Positions 10,149 through 19,124 of a stretch of DNA of 54,362 nt are shown here, piece by piece. Positions within the stretch are counted from its first letter, which is position 1; the number at the start of each line of letters is the position of its first letter. Under the pieces are notes generated by a model. That model was not told the DNA's origin. It did no database searches and was given only the letters and a program-made list of their open reading frames with translations. The position numbers and the translations under genes were made by a program. Source of the DNA: an uncultured Streptococcus sp. (GTDB taxonomy: Bacteria; Bacillota; Bacilli; Lactobacillales; Streptococcaceae); contig CAKPZX010000006.1 of assembly GCA_934215455.1 (NCBI GenBank), forward strand, positions 1-54,362, given 5' to 3'.

Positions 10149-10727
10149 ATGGTGACTATCCTTCATCTTACTCCCGCAGATTATCAAATTTCTACCTGGT
10201 CCGGTGGCCAAACCACCCAACTCTTTCTCTCCCCAGAGGGAGGAAGTTATCCAGATCGGACTTTTGACTTCCGCCTCTCCACTGCAACGGTAGAGGTTGA
10301 AAAAAGTAACTTTACCGATCTCACTGGCTACCACCGAATCTTGATGCCCTTGAATGCCTCCATTCGACTCAACCATCAACAGAAAGAAGTGGTTTTGAAC
10401 CCCTTTCAAAGCTACTTCTTTGATGGGGGAGATCCTGTATCTAGCCAAGGGACTTGTCAAGACTTTAATTTGATCTACAAACCTTCTTATCAGGGGCATA
10501 TGAGTGCTATAACCCCAAAAGAGAGTGTCAAAAGTCAGAGTCGCTATCAATTGATCTATGCTCTCTGTCCGCTAACACTAAAATGGGAAACGAATCATTC
10601 TCAAATCCTCCAAGCTCACGAGCTCCTGGTGATCGAACAACCATCTCCCCTTCAAGAGATGACAATCACGTTTTTACCCCATCAGTCTGGGGAGCAACCG
10701 ATTGCTATCTGGACTGGACTACAATAA
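10149..10727 (+). CDS. hutD: HutD/Ves family cupin-like protein
   Basis: This is a 192-residue soluble protein. It resembles the HutD/Ves family in the N-terminal LTPADYQISTWSGGQTTQLFLSPEG and in DFRLSTATVEVEKSNFTDLTGYHRILMPL. HutD is found in many hut operons and has a bicupin fold. Its role is not established; binding of a pathway intermediate such as formiminoglutamate to limit or sense flux has been proposed. It sits between fhs and the permease with short gaps (15 and 21 bp). The functional label rests on family and position only. Confidence 0.8.
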   Translation: MVTILHLTPADYQISTWSGGQTTQLFLSPEGGSYPDRTFDFRLSTATVEVEKSNFTDLTGYHRILMPLNASIRLNHQQKEVVLNPFQSYFFDGGDPVSSQGTCQDFNLIYKPSYQGHMSAITPKESVKSQSRYQLIYALCPLTLKWETNHSQILQAHELLVIEQPSPLQEMTITFLPHQSGEQPIAIWTGLQ

Positions 10728-10748
10728 TGTTCACAAAGGAGAAACATT

Positions 10749-12077
10749 ATGAACGGAGCACATAAACAGTCGATTGAGGAACAAGAAAAAGCGAAATTCA
10801 GCTTTAGTGGTGCCACTCTTTACGGTATCAACGCCGTAATCGGATCTGGTATCTTCCTCCTCCCTCAAAAAATTTATTCTGGCCTCGGACCAGCTTCTCT
10901 AGCTGTCATGTTCGGAGTAGCCATTCTCGTCATGCTACTATCAGCCTGTCTGGCTGAAACGGCTGGCTACTTCGATAAAAACGGTGGAGCCATGCAATAC
11001 TCAAAAGCCGCTTTCGGAGACTTCGTTGGCTTTAACGTTGGGATTCTCGGTTGGGCCGTTACTGTTATCGCCTGGGCTGCCATGTTAGCCGGCTTTGCTA
11101 AGATCTTCATCATTACCTTCCCAGCATTTGAAGGCTACAACCTTCCGATCAGTATCGGTATGCTGATTCTCTTGAGTCTGATGAACATCGCCGGTCTGAA
11201 AACCTCTAAGATGTTCACTCTGACAGCTACTGTTGCAAAATTAATTCCAATTGTCCTCTTCTCGCTCTTTGCCATCTTCTTCATTTCTGGCGGCGTAAGC
11301 AAGGGCAACTTCACACCTTTCCTTCAATTGGAAAGTGGAACAAGTCTCTTCAGTTCTATTTCTAGTACAGCCGTCTACATCTTCTACGGTTTCATCGGAT
11401 TTGAAACCATGTCTATCGTTGCAGGGGAAATGCGCAACCCTGAAAAGAACGTTCCCCGCGCTATTCTAGGTTCTATCAGTATTGTATCTGTTCTCTACAT
11501 GTTGATCATCGCTGGAACAATCGCCATGCTTGGTGGTCGCATTATGCAAACCGGTGCACCGGTACAAGACGCATTTGTCGAAATGATTGGCCCTATCGGA
11601 GCTCCACTCGTTTCTTACGGAGCCCTCATTTCAATTGCCGGTCTAAACATTGGTGAATCCATCATGGTCCCTCGTTTTGGTGCCGCATTAGCAACTGAAA
11701 AACTCTTGCCAGAGGGTCTTGGAAAAACAAACTCTAAGAATGCTCCTGTCATTGCCATTATCATTTCTGCTATCTTCGCTTTCTTACTCTTGTTATCTGG
11801 CTCTTTCGAATCATTAGCAACATTTAGTGTTGTCTTCCGTTTCTTCCAATACATTCCAACTGCTTTGGCAGCCATCAAACTCAGAAAAATGTACCCAGAC
11901 AAAAAGGTTACTTTCCGAGTACCATTCGGTCCTGTTATCCCTGTTCTAGCTGTTGTGATCAGTATCTTGATGATCGCTGGGGACAACCTAATGAACTTCG
12001 TATGGGGAGCTATCGGTCTAGTGATCGCTAGTGGACTCTATTTCGTTTTCCACGGAGATAAACTAGGTAAATCATAA
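10749..12077 (+). CDS. APC-family amino acid permease, probable histidine importer
   Basis: The 442-residue protein is a polytopic membrane protein of the amino acid-polyamine-organocation superfamily, with about 12 hydrophobic segments. The early GINAVIGSGIFLLPQKIY is the unwound first helix that binds the amino-acid backbone. YGFIGFETMSIVAGEMRNPEKNVPRAI is the typical helix 6 and loop. Position inside the hut operon suggests that histidine, urocanate or a related compound is the cargo; sequence alone does not prove it. The start is ATG 10749 behind AAAGGAG, 21 bp after hutD. A 232-bp structured gap follows before hutH. Confidence 0.88.
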   Translation: MNGAHKQSIEEQEKAKFSFSGATLYGINAVIGSGIFLLPQKIYSGLGPASLAVMFGVAILVMLLSACLAETAGYFDKNGGAMQYSKAAFGDFVGFNVGILGWAVTVIAWAAMLAGFAKIFIITFPAFEGYNLPISIGMLILLSLMNIAGLKTSKMFTLTATVAKLIPIVLFSLFAIFFISGGVSKGNFTPFLQLESGTSLFSSISSTAVYIFYGFIGFETMSIVAGEMRNPEKNVPRAILGSISIVSVLYMLIIAGTIAMLGGRIMQTGAPVQDAFVEMIGPIGAPLVSYGALISIAGLNIGESIMVPRFGAALATEKLLPEGLGKTNSKNAPVIAIIISAIFAFLLLLSGSFESLATFSVVFRFFQYIPTALAAIKLRKMYPDKKVTFRVPFGPVIPVLAVVISILMIAGDNLMNFVWGAIGLVIASGLYFVFHGDKLGKS

Positions 12078-12107
12078 AGCATTCTTCACTCATTTTCTTA
12101 ATACACT

Positions 12108-12158
12108 AGATGGGAACGTAGACGGGAGTAGGCTTAGGTTCTACTCCCCAGCCCATCT
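12108..12158 (+). other. Nested hairpin 1 in the hutH leader
   Basis: AGATGGG (12108-12114) pairs with CCCATCT (12152-12158). Inside it, GGGAGTAG (12124-12131) pairs perfectly with CTACTCCC (12141-12148) around a 9-base loop. No T-run follows. This is part of a 232-bp gap between the permease and hutH. Confidence 0.65.
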
Positions 12159-12170
12159 AGGACTCTACGA

Positions 12171-12249
12171 ATATCAAACCTGAGCCCTTTTCTCTAAGAC
12201 TCTTCTCAAACTTCTTAAGATCAATAGACAATGGGCTCATGTTTGGTAT
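12171..12249 (+). other. Long-range stem in the hutH leader
   Basis: The 17-base arm at 12171-12187 (ATATCAAACCTGAGCCC) is complementary to 12233-12249 at 15 positions. One more position forms a G-U pair in RNA, leaving a single mismatch. The 45-base loop could hold an alternative fold or a site. The arm ends 60 bases before the hutH ATG. No known riboswitch is recognised, and no clear separate promoter for hutH is seen. Confidence 0.6.
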
Positions 12250-12309
12250 TCAAACTGAAGTAAACACATCTACTTCCACAGAACAATTATTCATAATCGG
12301 AGGTTTTAT

Positions 12310-13851
12310 ATGACTCAATTGATTCATTTAGATGGCAATAGCTTAACACTCGAAGAAGTCATCGCTGTAGCTCGTCACGGTGCCCAATGTGAGCTTGATG
12401 AACAAGCCAAAGAAGCCGTTATCGCATCCCGTAAAATCGTTGATGACATTGTCCGTGAAAAACGAGTTGTCTATGGTGTGACTACTGGCTTTGGTTCCCT
12501 CTGTAATGTCAGCATTTCTCCAGAAGATACTGTTCAACTGCAAGAAAACCTGATCCGAACTCATTCATCTGGCTTCGGTGATCCACTTCCGGAAGATGCC
12601 GTTCGTGCCATCATGCTGATCCGTATCAACTCACTCTTGAAAGGTTACTCTGGCATTCGTCTGTCAACTGTTGAAAAACTGTTAGAATTGCTCAACAAAG
12701 GAGTCACTCCTTATATCCCTGAAAAAGGCTCTCTCGGAGCTTCTGGAGACTTAGCACCACTTGCTCATATGGTTTTACCAATGTTGGGTCTTGGACGCGC
12801 CTACTACAAAGGAGAACTTCTCAGTGGTCAAGAAGCCTTAGATCGTGCTGGAATTGAAAAGATCCAATTAGCTGCCAAAGAAGGGCTTGCCTTGATCAAT
12901 GGTACGACTGTCCTAACCGGTATCGGTGCTCTTGCGACTTATGATGGTATCCAATTGCTCAAACTCTCTGATATCGCTGGTGCTCTCTCAATGGAAGTTC
13001 ACAATGGAATTACCAGTCCATTCGAAGAAGATCTTCATTCCATCCGCCCACAAAGTGGACAATTGGCAACTGCTCGCAACATCCGTAACCTTCTTGAAGG
13101 AAGCAAGAATACCACTGTTGCGACTCAACAACGGGTACAAGATCCTTATACACTTCGTTGTATCCCTCAAATACATGGAGCCAGCAAGGATTCTATTGCT
13201 TACGTAAAAGAAAAAGTTGAAATCGAAATCAACTCTGTCACAGATAACCCAATCATTACCAAAGAAGGCCACGTCATCTCCGGCGGGAACTTCCACGGTG
13301 AACCAATGGCACAACCATTTGACTTCTTGGGTATTGCCCTTTCTGAAATCGGAAACGTATCTGAACGTCGGGTGGAACGCTTGGTCAACAGCCAACTCAG
13401 CAAATTGCCATCCTTCTTGGTTAAACACCCTGGACTCAACTCAGGTTTCATGATTACCCAGTATGCTTGTGCATCCCTTGCATCGGAAAATAAAATCTTG
13501 GCTCACCCTGCTAGTGTCGATTCTATTCCATCTTGTGAAAACCAAGAAGATTTCGTCAGCATGGGAACCACTGCCGCTCGTAAAGCAGCAGAAATTCTTA
13601 AAAACTCACGTCGCATCGTTGCTACTGAAATCATGGCAGCTTGCCAAGCCTTGGATCTCAAGCCAGAAAATCATGAACTTGGTAAAGGTACAAAACCAGC
13701 TTATGAGCTGATTCGCCAAAAACTGAACTTCATTGAATTTGATAAAGATATCGAAATCTTTGAAGAACTCAATAAAGCATCTGCTGTTGTCGAAAGCGAA
13801 GAATTCTTAGCAACCATCGAAAAAGCAGTTGACTTAAGCATTCAATACTGA
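12310..13851 (+). CDS. hutH: Histidine ammonia-lyase
   Basis: HutH removes ammonia from L-histidine to form trans-urocanate, the first step of the pathway. The 513-residue length is standard. The self-processing Ala-Ser-Gly triad that forms the MIO cofactor is visible at residues 144-146 in [24 protein letters not shown] (55-63) and the downstream [13 protein letters not shown] segment are further signatures. ATG 12310 follows CGGAGG. The gene is seventh in the operon and is preceded by an unusually structured 232-bp leader, so it may be tuned separately from the upstream genes. Confidence 0.96.
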   Translation: MTQLIHLDGNSLTLEEVIAVARHGAQCELDEQAKEAVIASRKIVDDIVREKRVVYGVTTGFGSLCNVSISPEDTVQLQENLIRTHSSGFGDPLPEDAVRAIMLIRINSLLKGYSGIRLSTVEKLLELLNKGVTPYIPEKGSLGASGDLAPLAHMVLPMLGLGRAYYKGELLSGQEALDRAGIEKIQLAAKEGLALINGTTVLTGIGALATYDGIQLLKLSDIAGALSMEVHNGITSPFEEDLHSIRPQSGQLATARNIRNLLEGSKNTTVATQQRVQDPYTLRCIPQIHGASKDSIAYVKEKVEIEINSVTDNPIITKEGHVISGGNFHGEPMAQPFDFLGIALSEIGNVSERRVERLVNSQLSKLPSFLVKHPGLNSGFMITQYACASLASENKILAHPASVDSIPSCENQEDFVSMGTTAARKAAEILKNSRRIVATEIMAACQALDLKPENHELGKGTKPAYELIRQKLNFIEFDKDIEIFEELNKASAVVESEEFLATIEKAVDLSIQY

Positions 13852-13863
13852 TACAGTAAGAAT

Positions 13864-13908
13864 AAAGCAAAACAGAGGCTGGCGATCTTCTCAGCCTCTG
13901 CCTGCTTT
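13864..13908 (+). other. Intercistronic hairpin without U-run (hutH-hutG)
   Basis: CAGAGGCT (13873-13880) pairs with AGCCTCTG (13893-13900). An outer AAAGCA/TGCTTT pair (13864-13869 and 13903-13908) extends it. It is not followed by a T-run and lies 26 bases before the hutG start. Confidence 0.6.
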
Positions 13909-13933
13909 CAGAAAAATAAGGGAGGCGACAAGC

Positions 13934-14926
13934 TTGCTCACAAACTACTATCCAATGACCTACAGCTACTACCAAGGTAGCATCGAGGACAATCCCTACA
14001 CGGCCAAATGGGGAATGGTCACCAAATTTTTAGACCTAAACGACGAGACCCTCACTCCATTTGAGGGGATGACCTTTGGGATCATCGGCTTTAAGAGCGA
14101 CAAAGGAGTCTATATCAACAACGGGCGCGTAGGAGCGGTCGAGGGGCCTACAGCCATCCGTTCTCAAATCGCTAAACTTCCATGGCACTGGGGAACCAAT
14201 GTGACAGTGTATGATGTGGGAAATATTGACGGGCCCAACCATTCATTAGAAGAACTCCAAGAAAGTCTCTCACAAGCGATCCAGCGCATGTACCAATTAG
14301 GGATCCAACCCATTGTCCTAGGAGGCGGTCACGGAACTGCTTACGGCCACTATCTAGGGATTCAATCCAGTTTGGAAAAAGATGAACAACTGGCTGTGAT
14401 CAATCTGGATGCCCACTTTGATTTGCGACCTTACGACCAAACCGGGCCCAATTCTGGAACAGGTTTTCGTCAAATGGCTGATCATGCTAAAGAAAAAGGT
14501 CAGGACTTCCCTTACCTCATCCTGGGGATCCAAGAGCACAATAATAACCTCTTCCTCTTTAATTACGTTGCTAAAACACCAAGCATTGATTTTTTAACTG
14601 GCCAAGATCTCTTCCAGATGAGCCACCAAGCCATTCTGGATCGAATCGATCAATTTTTAGAAAACCAAACCGCGATCTATCTGTCTATTGATATGGATTG
14701 CTTTGCGGTCGGCTCTGCTCCTGGTGTTAGCGCCATCCAATCACTTGGTGTCGATCCTAAACTAGCCCTCCTGCTTCTCCAACACATTGCTGCCAGTGGT
14801 AAACTAATCGGATTTGATGTCGTGGAAGTTTCTCCTCCTCATGACATTGACAACCATACTTCAAACCTTGCTGCGACCTTTATCTTTTACTTGACACAAA
14901 TATTGGCGCAACAAAAACTGAACTAA
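13934..14926 (+). CDS. hutG: Formimidoylglutamase
   Basis: HutG hydrolyses N-formimino-L-glutamate to glutamate and formamide and belongs to the arginase/agmatinase family. The binuclear manganese motifs are all present: [21 protein letters not shown] and SIDMDCFA, followed by EVSPPHDID. The start is TTG 13934, because GGGAGG (13920-13925) lies 8 bases before it. The first in-frame ATG (13955) has no ribosome site. That gives 330 residues. Its presence beside ftcD/fchA means the cell has two routes for the same intermediate. A strong terminator follows. Confidence 0.93.
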   Translation: MLTNYYPMTYSYYQGSIEDNPYTAKWGMVTKFLDLNDETLTPFEGMTFGIIGFKSDKGVYINNGRVGAVEGPTAIRSQIAKLPWHWGTNVTVYDVGNIDGPNHSLEELQESLSQAIQRMYQLGIQPIVLGGGHGTAYGHYLGIQSSLEKDEQLAVINLDAHFDLRPYDQTGPNSGTGFRQMADHAKEKGQDFPYLILGIQEHNNNLFLFNYVAKTPSIDFLTGQDLFQMSHQAILDRIDQFLENQTAIYLSIDMDCFAVGSAPGVSAIQSLGVDPKLALLLLQHIAASGKLIGFDVVEVSPPHDIDNHTSNLAATFIFYLTQILAQQKLN

Positions 14927-14944
14927 GAAGATTTCTACACACAT

Positions 14945-14991
14945 AAAAAGCATAGAAACACCCATTGCTAGGGTATTTCTATGCTTTTTTT
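14945..14991. terminator. Bidirectional terminator between hutG and the SARP gene
   Basis: AAAAGCATAGAAACACCC (14946-14963) and GGGTATTTCTATGCTTTT (14971-14988) form an 18-bp stem with one mismatch and a 7-base loop. It has T7 on the plus side and T5 on the minus side. It separates the convergent hut operon and regulator gene. Confidence 0.93.
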
Positions 14992-15066
14992 ATTTTCAGC
15001 ACAATGATCTTTGCCTGAAAGGAGGACAGGCCACTTAGACTTCTCTTATGATTTAGGCAAGAGACA

Positions 15067-18003
15067 CTACAGGTCTTTTAATTTCTTAAGAAACTGACGA
15101 TCTCTGTAGGGATTCAAGTGTTGCTCTGCCACCTTCTTGTAGTAATTCTTATCTTCTTTCAAGAAGGTGATCAGGGCAGGAGCGAGCTCTTCTCCTTTCT
15201 CCTTTTGATCAGATAAGTAAGCTAATAGATAATGAACCATCCCCTTATCCCGCGAATTGGCAGATTGTTTCATCGTCCTTTCTTTTCGAGCCAGATAAGC
15301 CGCAACCTTCTCCTGATCCCCTTGCTGACAGGCGATCAAGGATTGATAAAATTCGAGCAATTCTTCCTTCCAAGGGAAGCGAACACTGGACAAAATCTTC
15401 TGAGCTCTGTCAAAACAGAGGCGAGCTTGGATCAAATCTCCCTTCCAATAATAGGCGATCCCAAGATCAATATCAAAGACGACACGGACGGAATCAACAG
15501 CTTGATCCCCCACTAAACGCAGAACCTCTTCTAAGTGGGTGACGGCTACTTGGAAATGACCTCTCACTTGCTCGATTTCAGCGAGGTAGGCCAAAGAAGC
15601 CGCAATTTGAATGGCATACTTGGCCTGCATGCTATTGGTCAAACTAAAGCAATCAATGGAGCGATACAGATGCCGGGTCGCCTGCTCCTCATCCCCAACC
15701 ATCAGGTGATACAACCCCTTCAAACGCAACTGGATCGCGATGACCTCATGATTATTAGCTTGGATGGCATCTTCCAAAGCCAAATCTGTATAATAGGCCA
15801 TCTCAGAGATATTCTCCGTTTGAATGCAATAATAAATGATTTGCCGATAACCCTCTAAGAGGAAGTCGGATTGCTTGAGTTCCCGCGCATAGGAGATGAC
15901 TTTTTGGATATCATGAATCCCCTTTTGATACTCCCCACTTCGAATAAAATAGCGACCTTCTAAGTACAAGTAACGCAGTTGTAAATACTTGTATTCTCTA
16001 TCTCTTTGGTGCCTTGAAAAGAGGTTATCTAATTCTTGGTGTATGCGGGATAGCTCTCCCAAAATGTCCAAATGGCTATTTGTACCATCTGATAGGAACC
16101 CCTCATCTGCCTTGGAATAAATCGGAAACAGCTCATGCTCCAGCTGAAGGATTTCTTCTAAATAGGTCAACTCAAAAGATATGGAACGCAAAAGATTTTG
16201 GGATTGCTTGTATTGGTAGGCAATTTCCTTATAAAGAAGAAGGTCCGTCGAATCTTCTAAGCTTTCTTCCAATTTTTGCGCAATTTGTTGGTGGAAGAGC
16301 CGCCGTCTAGCTGGCGAAAGAAGATGGTAAAAGTACATGGCTACCAATTGCTTGCAGAATTGAACCAAGAGAGCCTCTCCTTCTTCTACGATTGAGACGA
16401 TCGCTCTTTCAGATAAAGGCTCGATTAATTCAGTCAAAACAGGAAGCTCTGTAGCCGTCAATTCTGCCAAGATAGACAGAGAAATTGGCTTATGAAAACA
16501 AGATAGGTAGTGTAGAAGAGCCTCTTCCTCACTGCTCATATCCCCAAGCTCCTGAGAAAGATAGGCTTGAATGATATCAGGCAAGGGTTCTAAATTTTCA
16601 TTTTCTTTCCACTCTTCGATATAGCTGGACAGAAAGAACGGACTGCCTTCACTCCATTCGACCATCTGCTCCATCACTGCAGGCTCTATTGCTCCCAGTT
16701 CCCCTTTCAAGAGAGCACGACTTTCACTTGGATCAAAATTGGTCAACTCTAGTTGAGACAGCCTTTTCTCTATCTTCAAGCTCCCCAAGAAGTTGACGAA
16801 GGAAGCTGGCAGAGGCTCTTCAGCTGTAAAAATTAGTTGCCATTTCTCCTGACTTCTTCTCTCCTCTAGTTGTTTCACTTTTTCTAGAGACAATGCATCG
16901 AACCACTGGGCGTTTTCAAGCAGGATCAGGAGCGGTTTTTCTTTGCTAAGGCCTTGAAGCTGATTCCATATCGAAATGAGATCATCCTCCTCTTCCAGAA
17001 GGGAAATCCCCATCTCATCCCCCAGTTTCTCTAGCGCTTGTCTGAGATCATTCCAGTTGCTTCCTTCGTAACGGTGACTAGTAGCTCTTCCTTCTACCTT
17101 GATAAAATTAAAACTGCGATTGGACATCAAGACCAACTGCCGCAACAGACGTTTCTTACCCGTTCCAGATTGCCCCATCACGAGAAAAGGACCTACCGCC
17201 TCACCCGTCTCGACTAAGGAAAGGTATTCCTCGAGTTGCGAGAGTTCTTGTTTCCGACCAAAAAAGGAAAGTTCACGGATATTCAAGCGATTGGTCAGTT
17301 TATGAGTTCGTTTGGCTTCCAAAACGGAGTGATAAAGTTCCTCAATCGCTCGACTGGGACGCACACTAAGCTCGCGATCCAATAAATCGACTAGCTTATA
17401 ATAGGTCTCAAAAAATTTTCCTAGCTGATGATGGAAGCTATAATACTCCATCAAGAGCTGGTAGTTTTTCTCTTCAAATTCATCCAACTCTACCAAATGA
17501 TGGAGCAAGAGTTCTATACTAGAGTCTCCAAAACCGACCTGCTCAATTTTTTGATAGCAACTTTCGACATAGAGCTTCCTATAAGCATCTCGTTTGCGAG
17601 AAGCCCACTGATCAAAGTCTTCATCATCCTTGACATAGAAGCCCTCTAGAAAGTCTCCCCGATAAAGATCCAAGGTACTTAGTGGGTCTCTTTCAAAGAG
17701 TTTGACATCCAAAGAAAGACTCAAGTCAGGATTAAGAGCCAAACTACTCCTGCTTGGAGAGACAATGATATCTCCTTCAAAGATTTTATTGGCTTGGTAA
17801 ACCGTATTCCGTAAGTTTTTGCGAGCTACTTGGTTTTCCTTATCTCCCCAAAGAATACCGGCGATTTCATCGCGGTTGACCTGGCCCATGACTGCCAAGT
17901 AATAAAACAAGGCCTCCATCTTCGAAAAAGAAAACCGAATATCTTTCTGATTGAAAACAACCTTAGGGGGTCCAAATAACTTTAACGTGAGATCTTTCTT
18001 CAT
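15067..18003 (-). CDS. SARP/BTAD-family transcriptional regulator with ATPase domain
   Basis: The 978-residue protein has three parts. Residues 1 to about 100 are an OmpR-like winged helix (LTLKLFGPPKVVF..., then FSKMEALFYYLAVMG and LWGD...ARKNLRNTVYQ). Residues about 105-240 are a bacterial transcriptional activation (BTAD) domain, with DLYRGDFLEGFYV and WASRKRDAYRKLY. A P-loop ATPase follows (Walker A GQSGTGKK 277-284, Walker B-like LLILLEN 358-364). The long C-terminus is helical and TPR-like. SARP proteins activate operons by binding tandem heptamers beside the -10 box. An upstream frame extension to 18075 exists, but GGAGGC lies 8 bases before ATG 18003, which fixes the start. Location and operator geometry suggest it controls hut; the effector is unknown. 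Confidence 0.88.
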   Translation of the reverse strand: MKKDLTLKLFGPPKVVFNQKDIRFSFSKMEALFYYLAVMGQVNRDEIAGILWGDKENQVARKNLRNTVYQANKIFEGDIIVSPSRSSLALNPDLSLSLDVKLFERDPLSTLDLYRGDFLEGFYVKDDEDFDQWASRKRDAYRKLYVESCYQKIEQVGFGDSSIELLLHHLVELDEFEEKNYQLLMEYYSFHHQLGKFFETYYKLVDLLDRELSVRPSRAIEELYHSVLEAKRTHKLTNRLNIRELSFFGRKQELSQLEEYLSLVETGEAVGPFLVMGQSGTGKKRLLRQLVLMSNRSFNFIKVEGRATSHRYEGSNWNDLRQALEKLGDEMGISLLEEEDDLISIWNQLQGLSKEKPLLILLENAQWFDALSLEKVKQLEERRSQEKWQLIFTAEEPLPASFVNFLGSLKIEKRLSQLELTNFDPSESRALLKGELGAIEPAVMEQMVEWSEGSPFFLSSYIEEWKENENLEPLPDIIQAYLSQELGDMSSEEEALLHYLSCFHKPISLSILAELTATELPVLTELIEPLSERAIVSIVEEGEALLVQFCKQLVAMYFYHLLSPARRRLFHQQIAQKLEESLEDSTDLLLYKEIAYQYKQSQNLLRSISFELTYLEEILQLEHELFPIYSKADEGFLSDGTNSHLDILGELSRIHQELDNLFSRHQRDREYKYLQLRYLYLEGRYFIRSGEYQKGIHDIQKVISYARELKQSDFLLEGYRQIIYYCIQTENISEMAYYTDLALEDAIQANNHEVIAIQLRLKGLYHLMVGDEEQATRHLYRSIDCFSLTNSMQAKYAIQIAASLAYLAEIEQVRGHFQVAVTHLEEVLRLVGDQAVDSVRVVFDIDLGIAYYWKGDLIQARLCFDRAQKILSSVRFPWKEELLEFYQSLIACQQGDQEKVAAYLARKERTMKQSANSRDKGMVHYLLAYLSDQKEKGEELAPALITFLKEDKNYYKKVAEQHLNPYRDRQFLKKLKDL

Positions 18004-18033
18004 TGCAAGCGCCTCCAAAAACTTCATATTAAT

Positions 18034-18062
18034 ACTATAAAAAAAAAGTTGGCTTTTAGCAA
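18034..18062 (-). promoter_or_regulatory. Promoter of the SARP gene
   Basis: On the minus strand TTGCTA (18062-18057), a 17-bp spacer containing T9, and TATAGT (18039-18034) form a good vegetative promoter about 31 bp before ATG 18003. No TTGAC heptamer pair is present here, so the regulator does not appear to use the hut-type operator on itself. Confidence 0.75.
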
Positions 18063-18075
18063 GTGATTTATCCAA

Positions 18076-18112
18076 ATAAAAAGAGACTGAGAAATTTTCT
18101 TTCTCAATCTCT
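18076..18112 (-). terminator. metF terminator
   Basis: AGAGACTGAGAAA (18082-18094) pairs with TTTCTCAATCTCT (18100-18112) with one G-U pair. On the minus strand it is followed by a T-rich run. It lies 23 bases after the metF stop and just upstream of the SARP promoter. Confidence 0.85.
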
Positions 18113-18135
18113 ACACTTCCTACTAAAAGTGTTGA

Positions 18136-19011
18136 TTAATTCACTTCAAAATTCGGTTGATGATCAAATAACGCCTTTGTTGCTTGGTAGACGTGGTAAG
18201 CGACATCTTCATTGTTCATGGTGTAAAGGTGGACTCCAGCCACATCTTGAGTAACCAAATCAACAATTTGATCGACTGCATAAGCAAGTCCTGCTGCGCG
18301 AAGAGACTTTGGATCATGCTCATACTTGTCCAGAATGGCTTTAAACTTCCGTGGGATATGAACATTTTCACAAGTCTTAAGGAGACGAAGGGCCTGATTG
18401 CGATTGAGAATCGGCATCACTCCTGCATGAATGGGAACATCGATCCCAGCCAAGGTACACTTATCCTGAAAATCATAGAAACGCTCATTGTCAAAGAAAA
18501 GTTGAGTGACCAAGCTAGAGCACCCTGCATCTACCTTCTTTTTAAGATTTTGAATATCTGAAATTTGGTTTGGAGAATCTGGGTGTCCCTCAGGATAGCA
18601 AGCACCAATCACCTCAAAATGAGGAGCTTCTGTTTTGATAAATTCAATCAGATCCGTTGCATAACGAAAGTCTTTTAAAGGTTCCACACCCGGGATAATA
18701 TCCCCACGCAGAGCCAAAATCCGATGAACCCCTACTTCATCTAACTCATGAAGAGTATCGGCCACTTTTTCCTTGCTCAAATAAACAGCTGGCAAGTGAG
18801 CAATCGTCGGAATAGACAATTCATTTTGAATGTAATTGGCTAAAGCAACCGTCGTCTCTTTGATATTGTATTTATTATTGCTAGCGGTCACACTAATAAA
18901 GTGAGGAGCTAGCTCCTGCATATTTGCCAAAGCACGTAAGAGTTTGGCATTGCCTACTTCAGGATTTGGAGGAAAAACTTCAAATGACAGAGACGGTGTG
19001 TGTTGTGACAT
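18136..19011 (-). CDS. metF: Methylenetetrahydrofolate reductase
   Basis: MetF reduces 5,10-methylene-THF to 5-methyl-THF, the methyl donor for MetE. The 291-residue, single-domain length is typical of bacterial MetF. It starts with SLSFEVFPPNPEVG, the family N-terminal signature, and includes FISVTASNNKYN and an ALRGD-type motif (HRILALRGDIIPG). The gene follows metE after 113 bp on the same strand, so the pair supplies methyl groups to homocysteine. ATG 19011 lies behind AAAGGAT. It borders the folate-dependent hut genes but runs from a different control region. Confidence 0.94.
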   Translation of the reverse strand: MSQHTPSLSFEVFPPNPEVGNAKLLRALANMQELAPHFISVTASNNKYNIKETTVALANYIQNELSIPTIAHLPAVYLSKEKVADTLHELDEVGVHRILALRGDIIPGVEPLKDFRYATDLIEFIKTEAPHFEVIGACYPEGHPDSPNQISDIQNLKKKVDAGCSSLVTQLFFDNERFYDFQDKCTLAGIDVPIHAGVMPILNRNQALRLLKTCENVHIPRKFKAILDKYEHDPKSLRAAGLAYAVDQIVDLVTQDVAGVHLYTMNNEDVAYHVYQATKALFDHQPNFEVN

Positions 19012-19124
19012 ATTCTATCCTTTTCTTTTGTTTCGTTGATCGAGAACTCTGAGCCACTATTTCTAGGATAAAGGAACGATTCGAAAACCCTCTACACGAT
19101 GATAGAAGGTCCTCGAAACATTTC

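Noticed and set aside
12108..12249. T-box riboswitch before hutH
   Set aside because: There is no AGGGTGGNACCGCG antiterminator motif and no terminator U-run.
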